Assembly (NCBI RefSeq): GCF_003570715.1
Contig: NZ_QXXQ01000001.1
Coordinates: forward strand, 124,001 to 188,000
Source: Gemmobacter lutimaris
Lineage (GTDB): Bacteria; Pseudomonadota; Alphaproteobacteria; Rhodobacterales; Rhodobacteraceae
DNA length: 64,000 bases
Direction of reading: 5' to 3'
Shown piece by piece: positions 26,291-36,191 of the stretch. Numbering within the stretch: position 1 is the first letter of the stretch; every line of letters starts with the position of its first letter. The translations under genes and the position numbers were made by a program. The notes beneath the pieces are model-generated. The model saw only the letters and a program-made list of their open reading frames with translations, did not search any database and had not been told where the DNA came from.

Positions 26291-29200
26291 TCAGGCCATC
26301 AACAGCACCCGCGCCTCATGCGCGCGCAGGCTGCGCCGCGCCGCAAGGAAGGGCCGGTAGCGGCCTGCTGCCAGTTCGGGGAACAGTGCCAGCAGTTCGT
26401 TGCGCTGTGCGTCGTCCATCCCGGCCAACGTCATGTCACCCGGCTGGAAGCTTTCGCTCCAGGCACCATCCGCGCGCACGATTTCATGCCGGTCGAACAT
26501 CAGGTGAATGTAGCTGACCCCTTCCGGCATCGCCCGTTCCACCCCCGGCAGTGCGGTCAGATGGGTTGCGGCCACCAGCACCTCATGCTCGCCGAACAGC
26601 ATTTCGGCGCGATAGCCCGTGAACAGCATGCGATGCTGCGGGCTGACCAGCATGTCGCGCTGCGGCAGGTCGGGCGCCAGCGCCCCTGTGGCGATGCGCA
26701 CCGGGGCGAAGTTGGGATGTGCCCGCAACTCTGCTGCGGACAAGTCGCGCCGCCCGATCCAGCGGATCGGCTGATAGCCGCTGTCACGGGTCAGCACCTG
26801 ATCGCCTTCCTCCAACTGTTCCACCGGCACCTCGCCGCGCGCCGTCACGATCAGGCTTCCCGGTGTGAAGCAGGGGATCACCTTTTCGATGTCGGTGAAG
26901 GTCATCGTGCCGATGACGGCGCCGGTATTGTCGAGGAACTGGACCGTGCCGTTTTCGGGATTGCCGCTATCATAGATGATATTGGTCAGATCCTTGCCCC
27001 AGGCACTGAGGTCAAGCGTATCGAAATCGTCCCCGCCGCTGCCGCCATCGACCACGGCGCCGACCCCCGCCCCCGATCCCAGCGTGATCGTATCGCGGTC
27101 GTCACCGCCCGCGACGGTATCGGCCCCGGCATCCATCTGGATGTCGTCGTTGCCTGCCCCGCCATCCAGCACATCGTTGCCGCTACCGCCGCTCAGGGTG
27201 TCGTCGTCATCGCCCCCGTAAAGCGCATCATTGCCGGTGCCGCCATCCAGCTGGTCGGCGCCCGCATCGCCATACAGCGTATCGTCGCCCTGATCGCCCG
27301 ACAGCGTGTCGTCGCCATCGTCACCAGACACGAGGTCATTGTCGATGCCACCGAACAACAGGTCATTGCCCGTGCCGCCTGCCAGAGTATCGGCGTCATC
27401 CTGACCATAGATCGTATCGTTGCCGCTGCCGCCTGACAGGCTGTCGGCATTGTTCAGCGGATCGGGGTCGATGTCGTCTGTCAGTTCATACTGGCTGGCG
27501 AGGGCGTAATCCGGGTTAGCGGGGCTCAACCCGCCATAGATCAGGTCATCGCCTTCATCGCCTGCGATGGTGTCGCCACCTTCGTTGCCCTCCAGCGTGT
27601 CATTGCCAAGACCGCCATAAACGATGTCGTCATCGAATCCGGCATCAACGCTGTCATTGCCGTCGCCACCGTAGACCGTGTCGTTGTCATCGCCGGTCAG
27701 GATCGTGTCATTGCCTGCCCCGCCCAGAACGCTGTCGCGGTCGTTGTTCGGATCGGTGTCCGCCGGATAGGATAGCAGCGGATTGGTTGGATGGATGAAG
27801 CCCGTGTCAGGGCTGCCGGTGCCGGGTGCGGTGCGGGTGTTGATGTAGTCGTCGCCATCGCCACCATCAACCGTATCGCTGCCGGAATGGCCGATCAGCG
27901 TATCGTTCCCGACCCCGCCAGACAGCACGTCATCGCCATCCTCGCCATTGAGCGAGTCATTGCCATCGCCCCCCGACAGGCTGTCATTACCGGTGCCGCC
28001 CATGAGCGTATCATCGCCCGCTTCGCCCAGCAGCGTATCGTCACCCCCGTCACCGCTGAGCGAGTCATTCCCGTCACCGCCATAGACGGTATCATTGTCA
28101 GCGCCGCCCGCGATGACGTCATTGCCGCCGAAGCCGGTGATGGAATCGTTGCCTGCTCCGCCATAGATCGTGTCATTCCCGGCATCCGGGCCGCCGTCGA
28201 TGCGGTCATCGCCGTCGCCGCCATGCACGAGGTCATTACCCTCGCCCGCCGAGATCGTGTCATTGCCCGCATCGCCGGAAAGGCTGTCGTCGCCCGTTCC
28301 ACCGAACAGGTAATCAGCGCCATCATCCCCTGACAGGCTGTCATCTCCGGCATCGCCGGTCAGCGTGTCCGCCCCGTCGCCGCCATAGACAACGTCATTG
28401 CCATCGCCCGCGCCCAGCATGTCGTTGCCGGTGCCGCCATAGACCAGATCGTCGCCGGTGCCAGAATAGACCGTGTCATTCCCCGCGCCGGTATCCACCG
28501 TGTCATTCCCGGCATCGTCATTCACCGGGTTGACCTGATCGTCACCATCGCCGCCGGTGATGACATCATTGCCATCGGCGCCGAACAGCGTGTCATTGCC
28601 GGTGCCGCCATCCAGCACGTCGTCGCCCGCGCCACCGTCGAGAAGGTCATTGCCCTCCTCGCCGTAAAGCGCGTCATTGTCGGCCCCACCGTTCAGCGTA
28701 TCATCGCCGAGACCGCCATAAATCGTATCCTCACCAACGTCGCCAAGCAGAGAATCCGATCCGTCCCCGCCCAGCAGCGCGTCATTGCCATCGCCACCAT
28801 AGACGGTATCGTTTCCGCCACCGCCTGACAGGCTGTCATTGCCCGCCTCACCGTAAACGAGGTCTGCGCCATCTCCCGCCAGAACGGTATCGTCGCCCGC
28901 CCCGGCCTGCACAACATCGTCGGCGTTGCCATACTGGTTGTCATTGGCGTCAATCATGTCGCCTTCGGGATCGCCGCTGTAGGTCGCGTCGATCAGATCG
29001 TTGCCGGTCGTGCCCTCCACGATAAAATCGGGCGGAAAGACCTGCGTGCCGTCCACGAAGACGTTTTCGATATTGTAGAACTGGAGCGTTTCGCCCGAGG
29101 TGTAATGCACCACACCGTTCTCGGGGTTCAGCAGATCCCAGACGATATGGTCGATGCCCGTGACATGCAGCGTGTCATTGTCGGTGCCGGTGGTGACTGC

Positions 29201-32200
29201 CTCGCCACCATCGACATAATCGCCCGCGCCGCCGTAGAAGCTATCGGCATCTTCCTCGCCCAGCATGGTGTCATTGCCGGTGCCACCATAAATGGTGTCG
29301 TTGCCATCCGAGCCTTGCAGCCGGTCGTCACCCTCGTCGCCATAGACGATGTCATTGCCGCCCGAGCCGGTGACGCTGTCGTTCCCTGCGCCACCATAGA
29401 CGGTATCGGTGCCATAGCCGCCATAGACCTCGTCATTGCCGTCGCCGCCAAAGACCGAATCATCATCGGCGCCGCCATAGACGGAATCGTTGCCAAGCCC
29501 GCCATAGACCACATCGTTCCCGGCGTCACCGCGCAGGAAATCGTCGCCATCGCCAGCATCGACATAATCATTGCCGGCATCGCCCTGCATGTAGTCGTTG
29601 CCAGCACCGCCTTCGAGGCTGTCATTGCCGCCGCCGCCATAGATGGCATCATTGTCGTCGCCACCATAAACGCTGTCCGCGCCTTCCCCGGCGAAGATCT
29701 GGTCATTGCCCGCGTCGCCGGTGAAATAGTCATTGCCGGAGCCGCCGGTGATGAAATCGTCCCCGGCGAAGCCAAGCACCGTGGTGCCGGCGGTCGTGGC
29801 CGAAGCATCGACATAATCATTGGCATTGGAAGCCCAAAGCACCTCGATTTCCGAATAGGTGCCGCTGGTTCCCGAGGGGAAGCCGAAATTGGCCGTCTCA
29901 TTCCCCGTATAGGTGACATTGGCCCCTTCGGTGCCAAGGTTTTGCAGCCAGACCACATCGCGGTCGCCCGGATCCTCGCCGCCCACAATGGTTTCGGTGC
30001 CCGCGTTGGAGTAGACTGTGAACGTATCCCAGCCGTCACCGCCATACATCGTATCGGCGCCGGTGCCATAGGCGCCGCCGGTGGCGAAACTGTCATTGCC
30101 AGCCCCGCCATAGCTCAGGTCATCGCCCGCCCCGCCGTTCAGGAAATCGTTGCCGGTTTCCCCGTAAAGCGTGTCGTTCCCGGCGCTGCCCTGCAATTCG
30201 TCATTGCCGGTGCCGCCGTAAACCGTGTCATTTCCTGCGCCTGCGACGATCAGATCATCGCCACCATAGCCATAGATGGTGTCGTTCACCCCGTCGGTGC
30301 CGTCGATCTGGTCACCGTTCAGGTCCGTATAGCCGACATTCATCACATCATTGCCAGCGGTGCCATCCACCGGCCCCGCGAAGACGATGCTTTCGATCTG
30401 GCTGAAGGTCAGCGTGCCGCCCGAAACCAGGTCAATGGTGCCTGCCTCGTTGTTGCCACCACCGTAAGTGATGACAGATCCGGCCTCGACCACCAGAACG
30501 TCATTGTCATTGCCGGTCTCGCCGCCGGTGATGGTATCGCCCGCGCCGCCCCAGATCGTGTCGGCATCGGCACCGCCCGACAGCGCGTCATTGCCCGCGC
30601 CGCCATAAATGACATCATTGCCCGCGCCGCCATCGACCGTATCATTGCCGGTGCCGCCATCCACCGTATCATTGCCGGTGCCCGCGACCAGCGAGTCATT
30701 GCCGTCGCCCCCGCTGACAGAGTCGTTGCCCGCCCCCGCATCAATCGTGTCATTGCCCGCCCCGGCGAGGATCGAATCATTCCCCGCCCCGGTCGCCACG
30801 CTGTCGTTGCCGACACCGCCATAAACCGTGTCGTTGCCGGAACCGAGCGTGAAGGTTTCGATCTCGCTGAAACTCGCCGTCCCCCCGCTGGAGGACAGCG
30901 TGCCCGCCTCGGCCCCCGAGAAAGTCAGCGTCACATTGGAGGTCAGGGCAGACCCGTCGATGCTGTCGCCCGCCGTCTCGGTGGTTTCGCCGCCGGTGAT
31001 CGTGTCATTGCCATAGCTGCCGGACAGGACGAACCTGTCATCCCCCGCGCCGCCGCTTTGCACATCGGCGCCGCCGCCGCCCGTGATTGTATCGTTGCCA
31101 GTGCCGCCATAAAGGCTCTCGGCGCCCGAACCGCCGGTGATGCTGTCATTCCCAGCACCGCCGTCGAGGATATGCGTGGTAGTGCTGGCGGCTGCGTTGA
31201 TCGTGTCATTGCTGCCGCTGCCATAAACATTCTCGATTTCCGAGAAACTCACCGTGCCGCCCGACAGGCTGACGGTCCCATTCTCGTTGCCCGAGAAGGT
31301 CACATTCACCCCGGTAGTGACCAGCGTAGCGTCCAGCGCATCGCCGGTCGTTTCGCCGGTCTCGCCACCGACAATGGTATCGGCGTCGCTGCCGCTGCCG
31401 ATGTTCAGATAGAAACGATCATCGCCAGCGCCACCGACAAGGCTGTCGTTACCCGTGCCACCGAACAACGTGTCGTTGCCAGCATCGCCGAAAACCGTGT
31501 CGTTGCCCGCATCGCCCTGAAGGTAATCATTGCCATCGTCGCCATGGATCAGGTCGTTGCCATTGCCGCCATAGACGCTGTCATTGCCTTCATCGCCGTA
31601 AAGCCGGTCATCGCCATCACCACCGGAGATGGAGTCATTCCCGGTGCCGCCATAGACGATGTCATTTCCCACGCCTGAGGTAACGGTATCGTTGCCCGCA
31701 CCAGCATAAACGAGGTCGGCGTTGCCGGTGGTGCCCTGCACACCCAGACCGTCATTGTTGTCGATCCGGTCGCCATCCGGGTCGCCGACATAGGCGCTGT
31801 TGATGTTGTCATTGCCCGAAGTGCCCGAGACGATCCCGTCTTTCGTAACCGCCGTCGAGGTGTGGATGGTGACGAAGCCGACATCGGTATTCCCCATCCC
31901 GTCGGACACGGTATAGGAAAATGGCTCGTCCCCGGTGGTGCCGTTCGAGAAGACGGTAACAGTGCCATCCGCGTTCAGCCGCACCTGCTGCCCCGACGGC
32001 AGCGTGATCGTCTGCCCCGCGACGACATTCTGGCCGTTCAGCTGCGTGATGCTCAGCGTCGAGCCGGAGGGATGCTCGTCATTGGCCAGAATGTCATAGG
32101 TGCGCGACGAATTGGTCAGCATATTGACCGTATCGTCATTGGCCAGCGTATAGGTCTGCACGCTGTCGCCCATGATGAGCAGATTGGAATCGTAGATCGC

Positions 32201-32875
32201 ATCGCCGCCATCGGCGACCCCGATCTTGATGGTGTTCACCTGCCCCGCATTCACCGGCGCCTTGATCGACAGCACATAGGTCAGGCCGTCCATCTCGGTG
32301 TTGTATTGGTCGGCGGTGTTGTCGCGGTAAAGGTTTTCATTGTTGCCCGCGTTGACCGTGTCGATGGCCACATTGCCCGAGGTCGAGACGCTGATGGGCG
32401 CAAAGACACCGTTCACCCAGACGCCAAAAGCATCGTTCACGCCGCCGCTGACATATTCCGGGTATTCTTCGGACGAGAACACGAACTGCATCGTGATCAT
32501 GTCGCCGTCGGGGATGAAACTGGCCTGAAGGATCGAGCCGTCGAAGGTGCTGACGCCAGAGACGGCATTCAACTGCGCGTCGCCATCAATCCCGCCGGTC
32601 ACATCGGTGCCGGTGTTGGTGTTGACGTTTGTGTTGGTGGTGCCCGAGCTGTTGGTGAAATCGGCCGCATTGCCGGTAGACAGGATCACCCCGGTATCGG
32701 TGGGCGATACCCCGGCGATGGTGGTCAGCGCGCCGGTATAAGTGGCCGAGGATCCAGCGGCACCGCTATAGGTGGCCGTGCCGCCGACAAGCTGGACGCC
32801 ATTGCCGAAAATGGCATTGAACATCTGCTCCGCCGTTGCGGCGGTATTGATCGAAAGTTCGTTTGCAATGGCCAT
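26291..32875 (-). CDS. Giant RTX protein with choice-of-anchor L domain and C-terminal Hint domain
   Basis: This 2194-residue predicted secreted protein has four parts: residues 1-240, a choice-of-anchor-L-like beta domain (SSEEYPEYVSGGVNDAFGVWVNG); 245-338, an Ig/cadherin-like domain; about 350-1990, RTX nonapeptides (GGxGNDxLx) that bind calcium; and 2002-2194, a Hint domain starting CFTPGSLIVTARGEVPVEQL, with block-B-like VSPQHRMLF. The only cysteine I see is Hint residue 1 (Cys2002), the nucleophile of Hedgehog/intein-type self-cleavage. There is no Sec signal, as expected for type I secretion, but no type I export genes are nearby. The composition is acidic and Asn/Asp/Gly-rich. The start has a modest GAGTG site. 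Confidence 0.92.
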   Translation of the reverse strand: MAIANELSINTAATAEQMFNAIFGNGVQLVGGTATYSGAAGSSATYTGALTTIAGVSPTDTGVILSTGNAADFTNSSGTTNTNVNTNTGTDVTGGIDGDAQLNAVSGVSTFDGSILQASFIPDGDMITMQFVFSSEEYPEYVSGGVNDAFGVWVNGVFAPISVSTSGNVAIDTVNAGNNENLYRDNTADQYNTEMDGLTYVLSIKAPVNAGQVNTIKIGVADGGDAIYDSNLLIMGDSVQTYTLANDDTVNMLTNSSRTYDILANDEHPSGSTLSITQLNGQNVVAGQTITLPSGQQVRLNADGTVTVFSNGTTGDEPFSYTVSDGMGNTDVGFVTIHTSTAVTKDGIVSGTSGNDNINSAYVGDPDGDRIDNNDGLGVQGTTGNADLVYAGAGNDTVTSGVGNDIVYGGTGNDSISGGDGDDRLYGDEGNDSVYGGNGNDLIHGDDGNDYLQGDAGNDTVFGDAGNDTLFGGTGNDSLVGGAGDDRFYLNIGSGSDADTIVGGETGETTGDALDATLVTTGVNVTFSGNENGTVSLSGGTVSFSEIENVYGSGSNDTINAAASTTTHILDGGAGNDSITGGSGAESLYGGTGNDTITGGGGADVQSGGAGDDRFVLSGSYGNDTITGGETTETAGDSIDGSALTSNVTLTFSGAEAGTLSSSGGTASFSEIETFTLGSGNDTVYGGVGNDSVATGAGNDSILAGAGNDTIDAGAGNDSVSGGDGNDSLVAGTGNDTVDGGTGNDTVDGGAGNDVIYGGAGNDALSGGADADTIWGGAGDTITGGETGNDNDVLVVEAGSVITYGGGNNEAGTIDLVSGGTLTFSQIESIVFAGPVDGTAGNDVMNVGYTDLNGDQIDGTDGVNDTIYGYGGDDLIVAGAGNDTVYGGTGNDELQGSAGNDTLYGETGNDFLNGGAGDDLSYGGAGNDSFATGGAYGTGADTMYGGDGWDTFTVYSNAGTETIVGGEDPGDRDVVWLQNLGTEGANVTYTGNETANFGFPSGTSGTYSEIEVLWASNANDYVDASATTAGTTVLGFAGDDFITGGSGNDYFTGDAGNDQIFAGEGADSVYGGDDNDAIYGGGGNDSLEGGAGNDYMQGDAGNDYVDAGDGDDFLRGDAGNDVVYGGLGNDSVYGGADDDSVFGGDGNDEVYGGYGTDTVYGGAGNDSVTGSGGNDIVYGDEGDDRLQGSDGNDTIYGGTGNDTMLGEEDADSFYGGAGDYVDGGEAVTTGTDNDTLHVTGIDHIVWDLLNPENGVVHYTSGETLQFYNIENVFVDGTQVFPPDFIVEGTTGNDLIDATYSGDPEGDMIDANDNQYGNADDVVQAGAGDDTVLAGDGADLVYGEAGNDSLSGGGGNDTVYGGDGNDALLGGDGSDSLLGDVGEDTIYGGLGDDTLNGGADNDALYGEEGNDLLDGGAGDDVLDGGTGNDTLFGADGNDVITGGDGDDQVNPVNDDAGNDTVDTGAGNDTVYSGTGDDLVYGGTGNDMLGAGDGNDVVYGGDGADTLTGDAGDDSLSGDDGADYLFGGTGDDSLSGDAGNDTISAGEGNDLVHGGDGDDRIDGGPDAGNDTIYGGAGNDSITGFGGNDVIAGGADNDTVYGGDGNDSLSGDGGDDTLLGEAGDDTLMGGTGNDSLSGGDGNDSLNGEDGDDVLSGGVGNDTLIGHSGSDTVDGGDGDDYINTRTAPGTGSPDTGFIHPTNPLLSYPADTDPNNDRDSVLGGAGNDTILTGDDNDTVYGGDGNDSVDAGFDDDIVYGGLGNDTLEGNEGGDTIAGDEGDDLIYGGLSPANPDYALASQYELTDDIDPDPLNNADSLSGGSGNDTIYGQDDADTLAGGTGNDLLFGGIDNDLVSGDDGDDTLSGDQGDDTLYGDAGADQLDGGTGNDALYGGDDDDTLSGGSGNDVLDGGAGNDDIQMDAGADTVAGGDDRDTITLGSGAGVGAVVDGGSGGDDFDTLDLSAWGKDLTNIIYDSGNPENGTVQFLDNTGAVIGTMTFTDIEKVIPCFTPGSLIVTARGEVPVEQLEEGDQVLTRDSGYQPIRWIGRRDLSAAELRAHPNFAPVRIATGALAPDLPQRDMLVSPQHRMLFTGYRAEMLFGEHEVLVAATHLTALPGVERAMPEGVSYIHLMFDRHEIVRADGAWSESFQPGDMTLAGMDDAQRNELLALFPELAAGRYRPFLAARRSLRAHEARVLLMA
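26906..31828 (-). repeat. RTX calcium-binding nonapeptide array in the 2194-residue protein
   Basis: The region encodes residues ~350-1990: dozens of GGxGxDxUx nonapeptides interrupted by beta-rich inserts of the form TGVNVTFSGNENGTVSLSGG. The coding bias makes the opposite strand nearly stop-free, which produces long spurious reading frames there. Confidence 0.9.
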
Positions 32876-33320
32876 GGCGTCACTCGTTCACAGCTTGAGG
32901 GGAGGAAGGCCGGAGGGCAAAGGTCGCAGAATGGCTGCCACCCCCGCGCCGCGCCGACAGGGGGCAACGCAAGACCAACAACCTTCCGGGGCACAGAAGA
33001 CCCATCATCCCGATCCACTTCACAAATCATGGCCTCGTCACCGCCCGGCAGGCGGAACACAGACCTCTACAGGATCGGGTTACGCGCCGATCATGGCTGA
33101 ATAGTGGTTCAGGATGGACACTTTATTGACGCGATCCCCGCGAAACGGGGCAAAATAATGACACTGTATTTAAAAATAAATTCAATCACTTGTGACCTGA
33201 CCTTCGTTTCTCCGCCGGAAACATGGCACAAGTGTTAACGTAGCCCGCGCCACTGTGCGAAATGCAGAAAAGGGGCCCAAAAGGCCCCTTTTCGCAACAA
33301 ACACCACTTGTAACGCTGAC
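32876..33320. other. 445-base gap between the two RTX genes
   Basis: No gene is visible. The part near 33130-33220 is A/T-rich (for example TATTTAAAAATAAATTC) and probably holds the promoter of the 2194-residue protein. A small CCCCG-CGAAA-CGGGG hairpin lies near 33143. The terminator of the second RTX gene is at 33268-33292. Confidence 0.6.
33268..33292 (-). terminator. Terminator after the 956-residue RTX-Hint gene
   Basis: The perfect 10-base stem AAAAGGGGCC / GGCCCCTTTT lies 29 bases after the stop codon at 33321. The U-run is part of the stem, giving TTTT at its 3' end when read on the minus strand. Confidence 0.8.
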
Positions 33321-36191
33321 TTATTTCACCAGAAGACGCGCCTCGTGCTTCTTCAGCGTGCGCCGGGCGGCGCCATATGCTTCGCGGCCGGTATCGGATT
33401 TCAGATCCGGAAAGATCTCGAAAATCTCGTTGCGCTGGGCATTGCCCATGCCGTTCAGCGTGTAGTCACCCGGCTGGAAGCTCTCGGTCCAGGCTCCGTT
33501 CGACAGCACGACTTCGTGGCGGTCGAACATGAAGTGGATATAGGTCGTGCCCATGCTGTCCACCTCGTGCACGCCGCGCCCGGCCACCAGATGCTTGGCC
33601 GCCACCAGAACCTCATGCTCGTCGAAGTAAAGCGCTGTGCGATCATTGGCCACCAGAACACGGTGGTTCGGGCTGACCATCATGTCACGCTCCGGCAGGC
33701 CGTTGCCAAGGCTGCCCTTGCGGATCAGGATCGGCTTCAGATGCGGGTTCAGCGACAGGTCGGTCCAGTTCAGCGCCTTCTGGCCCACCCAGCGGATCTG
33801 CTGAATGCCATTGTCGCGGGTGATCACCCGGTCGCCGGCCTTCAACTCTTCCACCGGCACCTCGCCGCGCGGCGTGGCGATCAGCGTGCCGGGGGTGAAG
33901 CAAGGGATGACATTCTCGATATTGGTGAAGGTCAGCGTGCCGGTGACATTACCGTCGCCATCGAGGAAATCGACCGTGCCGTTTTCCGGGTTGTCGGCGG
34001 CATAATGCACCACCAGCGGCCCGGCGCTGCTGAGGTCGAGCGTATCGTAGTCGTCGCCGCCCTCGTTTCCGTCGATCACATCACCGATGCCATCCTCGGC
34101 CGAACCGATGACAAAGGTATCGCGGTCGTCGCCACCGGACATTTCATCGGCACCATGGCTGGCCAGCAGGGTATCATTACCCTCGTCGCCGAAAACGGTG
34201 TCTTCGTCGATGCCACCGTCCAGAACGTCGTTCCCGACACCGCCATAGATGACATCATCGTCATCCATGCCGTAAATGGTGTCATTGCCCAGATCGCCAT
34301 AGATCGTATCCATGCCGTTGTCGGGGCGCAGATCCGTCGCGTCGGGAATGTTGATCTCATCCGGGAATCTCGGGTCCAGCCCGCCATAGGCAAGGTCATC
34401 GCCATTGCCGAGGTCGATCAGGTCCGATCCCTCGCCGCCGATCACGGTATCGTCGTCGCGGCCGCCATAGATGGTATCGGCGTCAATGCCACCGTCGATC
34501 AGATCGTTCTCGTCGCCGCCATAGATCAGGTCTGCGTCGTCGCCGGTGCGGATCGTGTCATCACCGTCGCCGCCATAGACGGTATCCAGATCATTAAAGG
34601 GATTGGCGTCATCCGGGTAGAGCCCCGGATACCCCATATCGGGCCGGGGGATGCCGGTGGCCGAAGTGTCGATCAGGTCATTGCCCTGACCGCCATTGAC
34701 GAAATCATTGCCGTTGCCGCCATAGACGCTGTCGTCGCCATCCCAGCCGATGACGGAATCGTCGCCCGGCCCGCCATAGACCACATCATTGCCGGTTCCG
34801 GCATAGACCGAGTCGTCACCGACGCCGGAATAGACGGTATCGTCGCCGTCGCCCGCGCGCACACGGTCGTCATTCGGGTCATCGCCCGGAATGATCGCGT
34901 CATTCGCGTCGATCCGGTCACCATCCGGGTCGCCGGTATAGGAGGTGTCGATCAGGTCATTGCCGGGGGTGCCATCAACCCAGCCGTCCCGCGGCGGTGC
35001 GGCCACGTTGACGGTCACCGTGGCGGTATCGGTCAGCCCGTCCGGATCGGTGATCGTATATTCAAAGCTCGCATCGCCCGAGAAACCGGCGTTCGGCGTA
35101 AAGGTGATGGTACCATCGCCGTTCACCGTCACGGTGCCATCCGGCGAGGTGCCAGCCGACACGACCGACAGGCTGTCGCCATCCACATCGGTATCATTGG
35201 CCAGAACCGCGATCACGACCGGCGTGCCCGCATCGGTGCTGGCGTTGTCGTTCACGGCGTCCGGCGCATCATTCACCGGATTGACCGTCACCGTGACGGT
35301 CGAGGTCGCGGTATTGCCGTCGGGATCGCGGATTTCATAGGTGATGGTGTCGGTGCCGTTGAAATCGGGATTGGGCACATAATGCAATGTGCCGTCGCCG
35401 TTTACCGAAACCGTGCCATTGGGGGCCGCGCCGCCCGTCACCGTCAGGGTCTGGCCCTGCGGATCGGTGTCATTGTCCAGAACCGGAATATCGACGGCAA
35501 CATCCTCGTCGGTTTCCGCCACATCGGGGTTTGCCACCGGGTCTTGCGAGCCGTTGTCCACCGTGTCGGAAATCGAGAAATACTCCACCGATCCGGCGAA
35601 ATGCTGGTCGATGTTGTTCAGCACATAGGGATCGGAATGGGCCTGGCCTGCACCGATCATCCAGGGCTGGTTGATGCCTTCACTGCTCTGGTCCATGGTC
35701 AGGCCGGCAGGCACATCATCCGTGAAGCTGGTGCCCTGGGTCAGGTTTTCCAGATCCAGACGGCCGCCGTTCGCCTCGTCCCAGGAATACGTCAGCTTGA
35801 TCTCGTCACCCGGCGACGAAAAGCCCGGCGTCGTGGTGAACACGGTCGAGCTGGTATCGGTCTCATGGGTGATGACCACGCTGCCATCGCCCAGAAGTTC
35901 GACCTTGTAGCCACCGGGGGTTTCGCCCGTGCTGTCACGCGACAGGATGGTCTGGGTATCCGCAACCAGATTTTCCGACGAGGTGAACTGTATCTCCAGT
36001 GTGCCGCGATCCATCTGGAACGTCGGATCGGCATAAATCTTCACCAGATCATTCTGGCCGTCCAGAACCGCCTGGGTTCCGTTCGAGGCGGCACCGTTCA
36101 GATAGATCCCGTCCTGCGCCCCGTTGCCGAGAGCCGAGTCGCGGGCGTGGCTGTCCGTATCCTCGAAATTGTAGAGCGCGAAAACCGGCAT
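33321..36191 (-). CDS. RTX protein with LamG-like, cadherin-like and Hint domains
   Basis: This 956-residue paralogue of the adjacent giant protein has a LamG-like jelly roll at residues 1-210 (MPVFALYNFEDTDSHARDSA), two cadherin/VCBS-like repeats at about 217-305 and 309-397 (each with LDNDTDPQG or LANDTDVDG and VNGDGT), RTX nonapeptides at about 408-700 and a Hint domain at 764-956 (CFTPGTLIATPRGEVPVEEL). Its two flanks, DYDTLDLSS and DNPENGTVDFLDGDG, match those of the giant protein. Cys764 is the only cysteine I see. Both Hint domains are exactly 193 residues and end KHEARLLVK or AHEARVLLMA. GAGGAA precedes the ATG. Confidence 0.92.
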   Translation of the reverse strand: MPVFALYNFEDTDSHARDSALGNGAQDGIYLNGAASNGTQAVLDGQNDLVKIYADPTFQMDRGTLEIQFTSSENLVADTQTILSRDSTGETPGGYKVELLGDGSVVITHETDTSSTVFTTTPGFSSPGDEIKLTYSWDEANGGRLDLENLTQGTSFTDDVPAGLTMDQSSEGINQPWMIGAGQAHSDPYVLNNIDQHFAGSVEYFSISDTVDNGSQDPVANPDVAETDEDVAVDIPVLDNDTDPQGQTLTVTGGAAPNGTVSVNGDGTLHYVPNPDFNGTDTITYEIRDPDGNTATSTVTVTVNPVNDAPDAVNDNASTDAGTPVVIAVLANDTDVDGDSLSVVSAGTSPDGTVTVNGDGTITFTPNAGFSGDASFEYTITDPDGLTDTATVTVNVAAPPRDGWVDGTPGNDLIDTSYTGDPDGDRIDANDAIIPGDDPNDDRVRAGDGDDTVYSGVGDDSVYAGTGNDVVYGGPGDDSVIGWDGDDSVYGGNGNDFVNGGQGNDLIDTSATGIPRPDMGYPGLYPDDANPFNDLDTVYGGDGDDTIRTGDDADLIYGGDENDLIDGGIDADTIYGGRDDDTVIGGEGSDLIDLGNGDDLAYGGLDPRFPDEINIPDATDLRPDNGMDTIYGDLGNDTIYGMDDDDVIYGGVGNDVLDGGIDEDTVFGDEGNDTLLASHGADEMSGGDDRDTFVIGSAEDGIGDVIDGNEGGDDYDTLDLSSAGPLVVHYAADNPENGTVDFLDGDGNVTGTLTFTNIENVIPCFTPGTLIATPRGEVPVEELKAGDRVITRDNGIQQIRWVGQKALNWTDLSLNPHLKPILIRKGSLGNGLPERDMMVSPNHRVLVANDRTALYFDEHEVLVAAKHLVAGRGVHEVDSMGTTYIHFMFDRHEVVLSNGAWTESFQPGDYTLNGMGNAQRNEIFEIFPDLKSDTGREAYGAARRTLKKHEARLLVK
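34092..34970 (-). repeat. RTX calcium-binding array in the 956-residue protein
   Basis: The region encodes about residues 408-700 with GGxGxDxUx-type nonapeptides, opened by the module GTPGNDLIDTSYTGDPDGD that also occurs in the larger paralogue. Confidence 0.85.

Noticed and set aside
29105-31678. Long plus-strand open frame (857 codons) and similar ones at 26318-27436 and 33255-36224
   Set aside because: They are antisense to the RTX arrays. The GGxGxDxUx codon pattern removes stops from the opposite strand; the predicted proteins are low-complexity and match no family.
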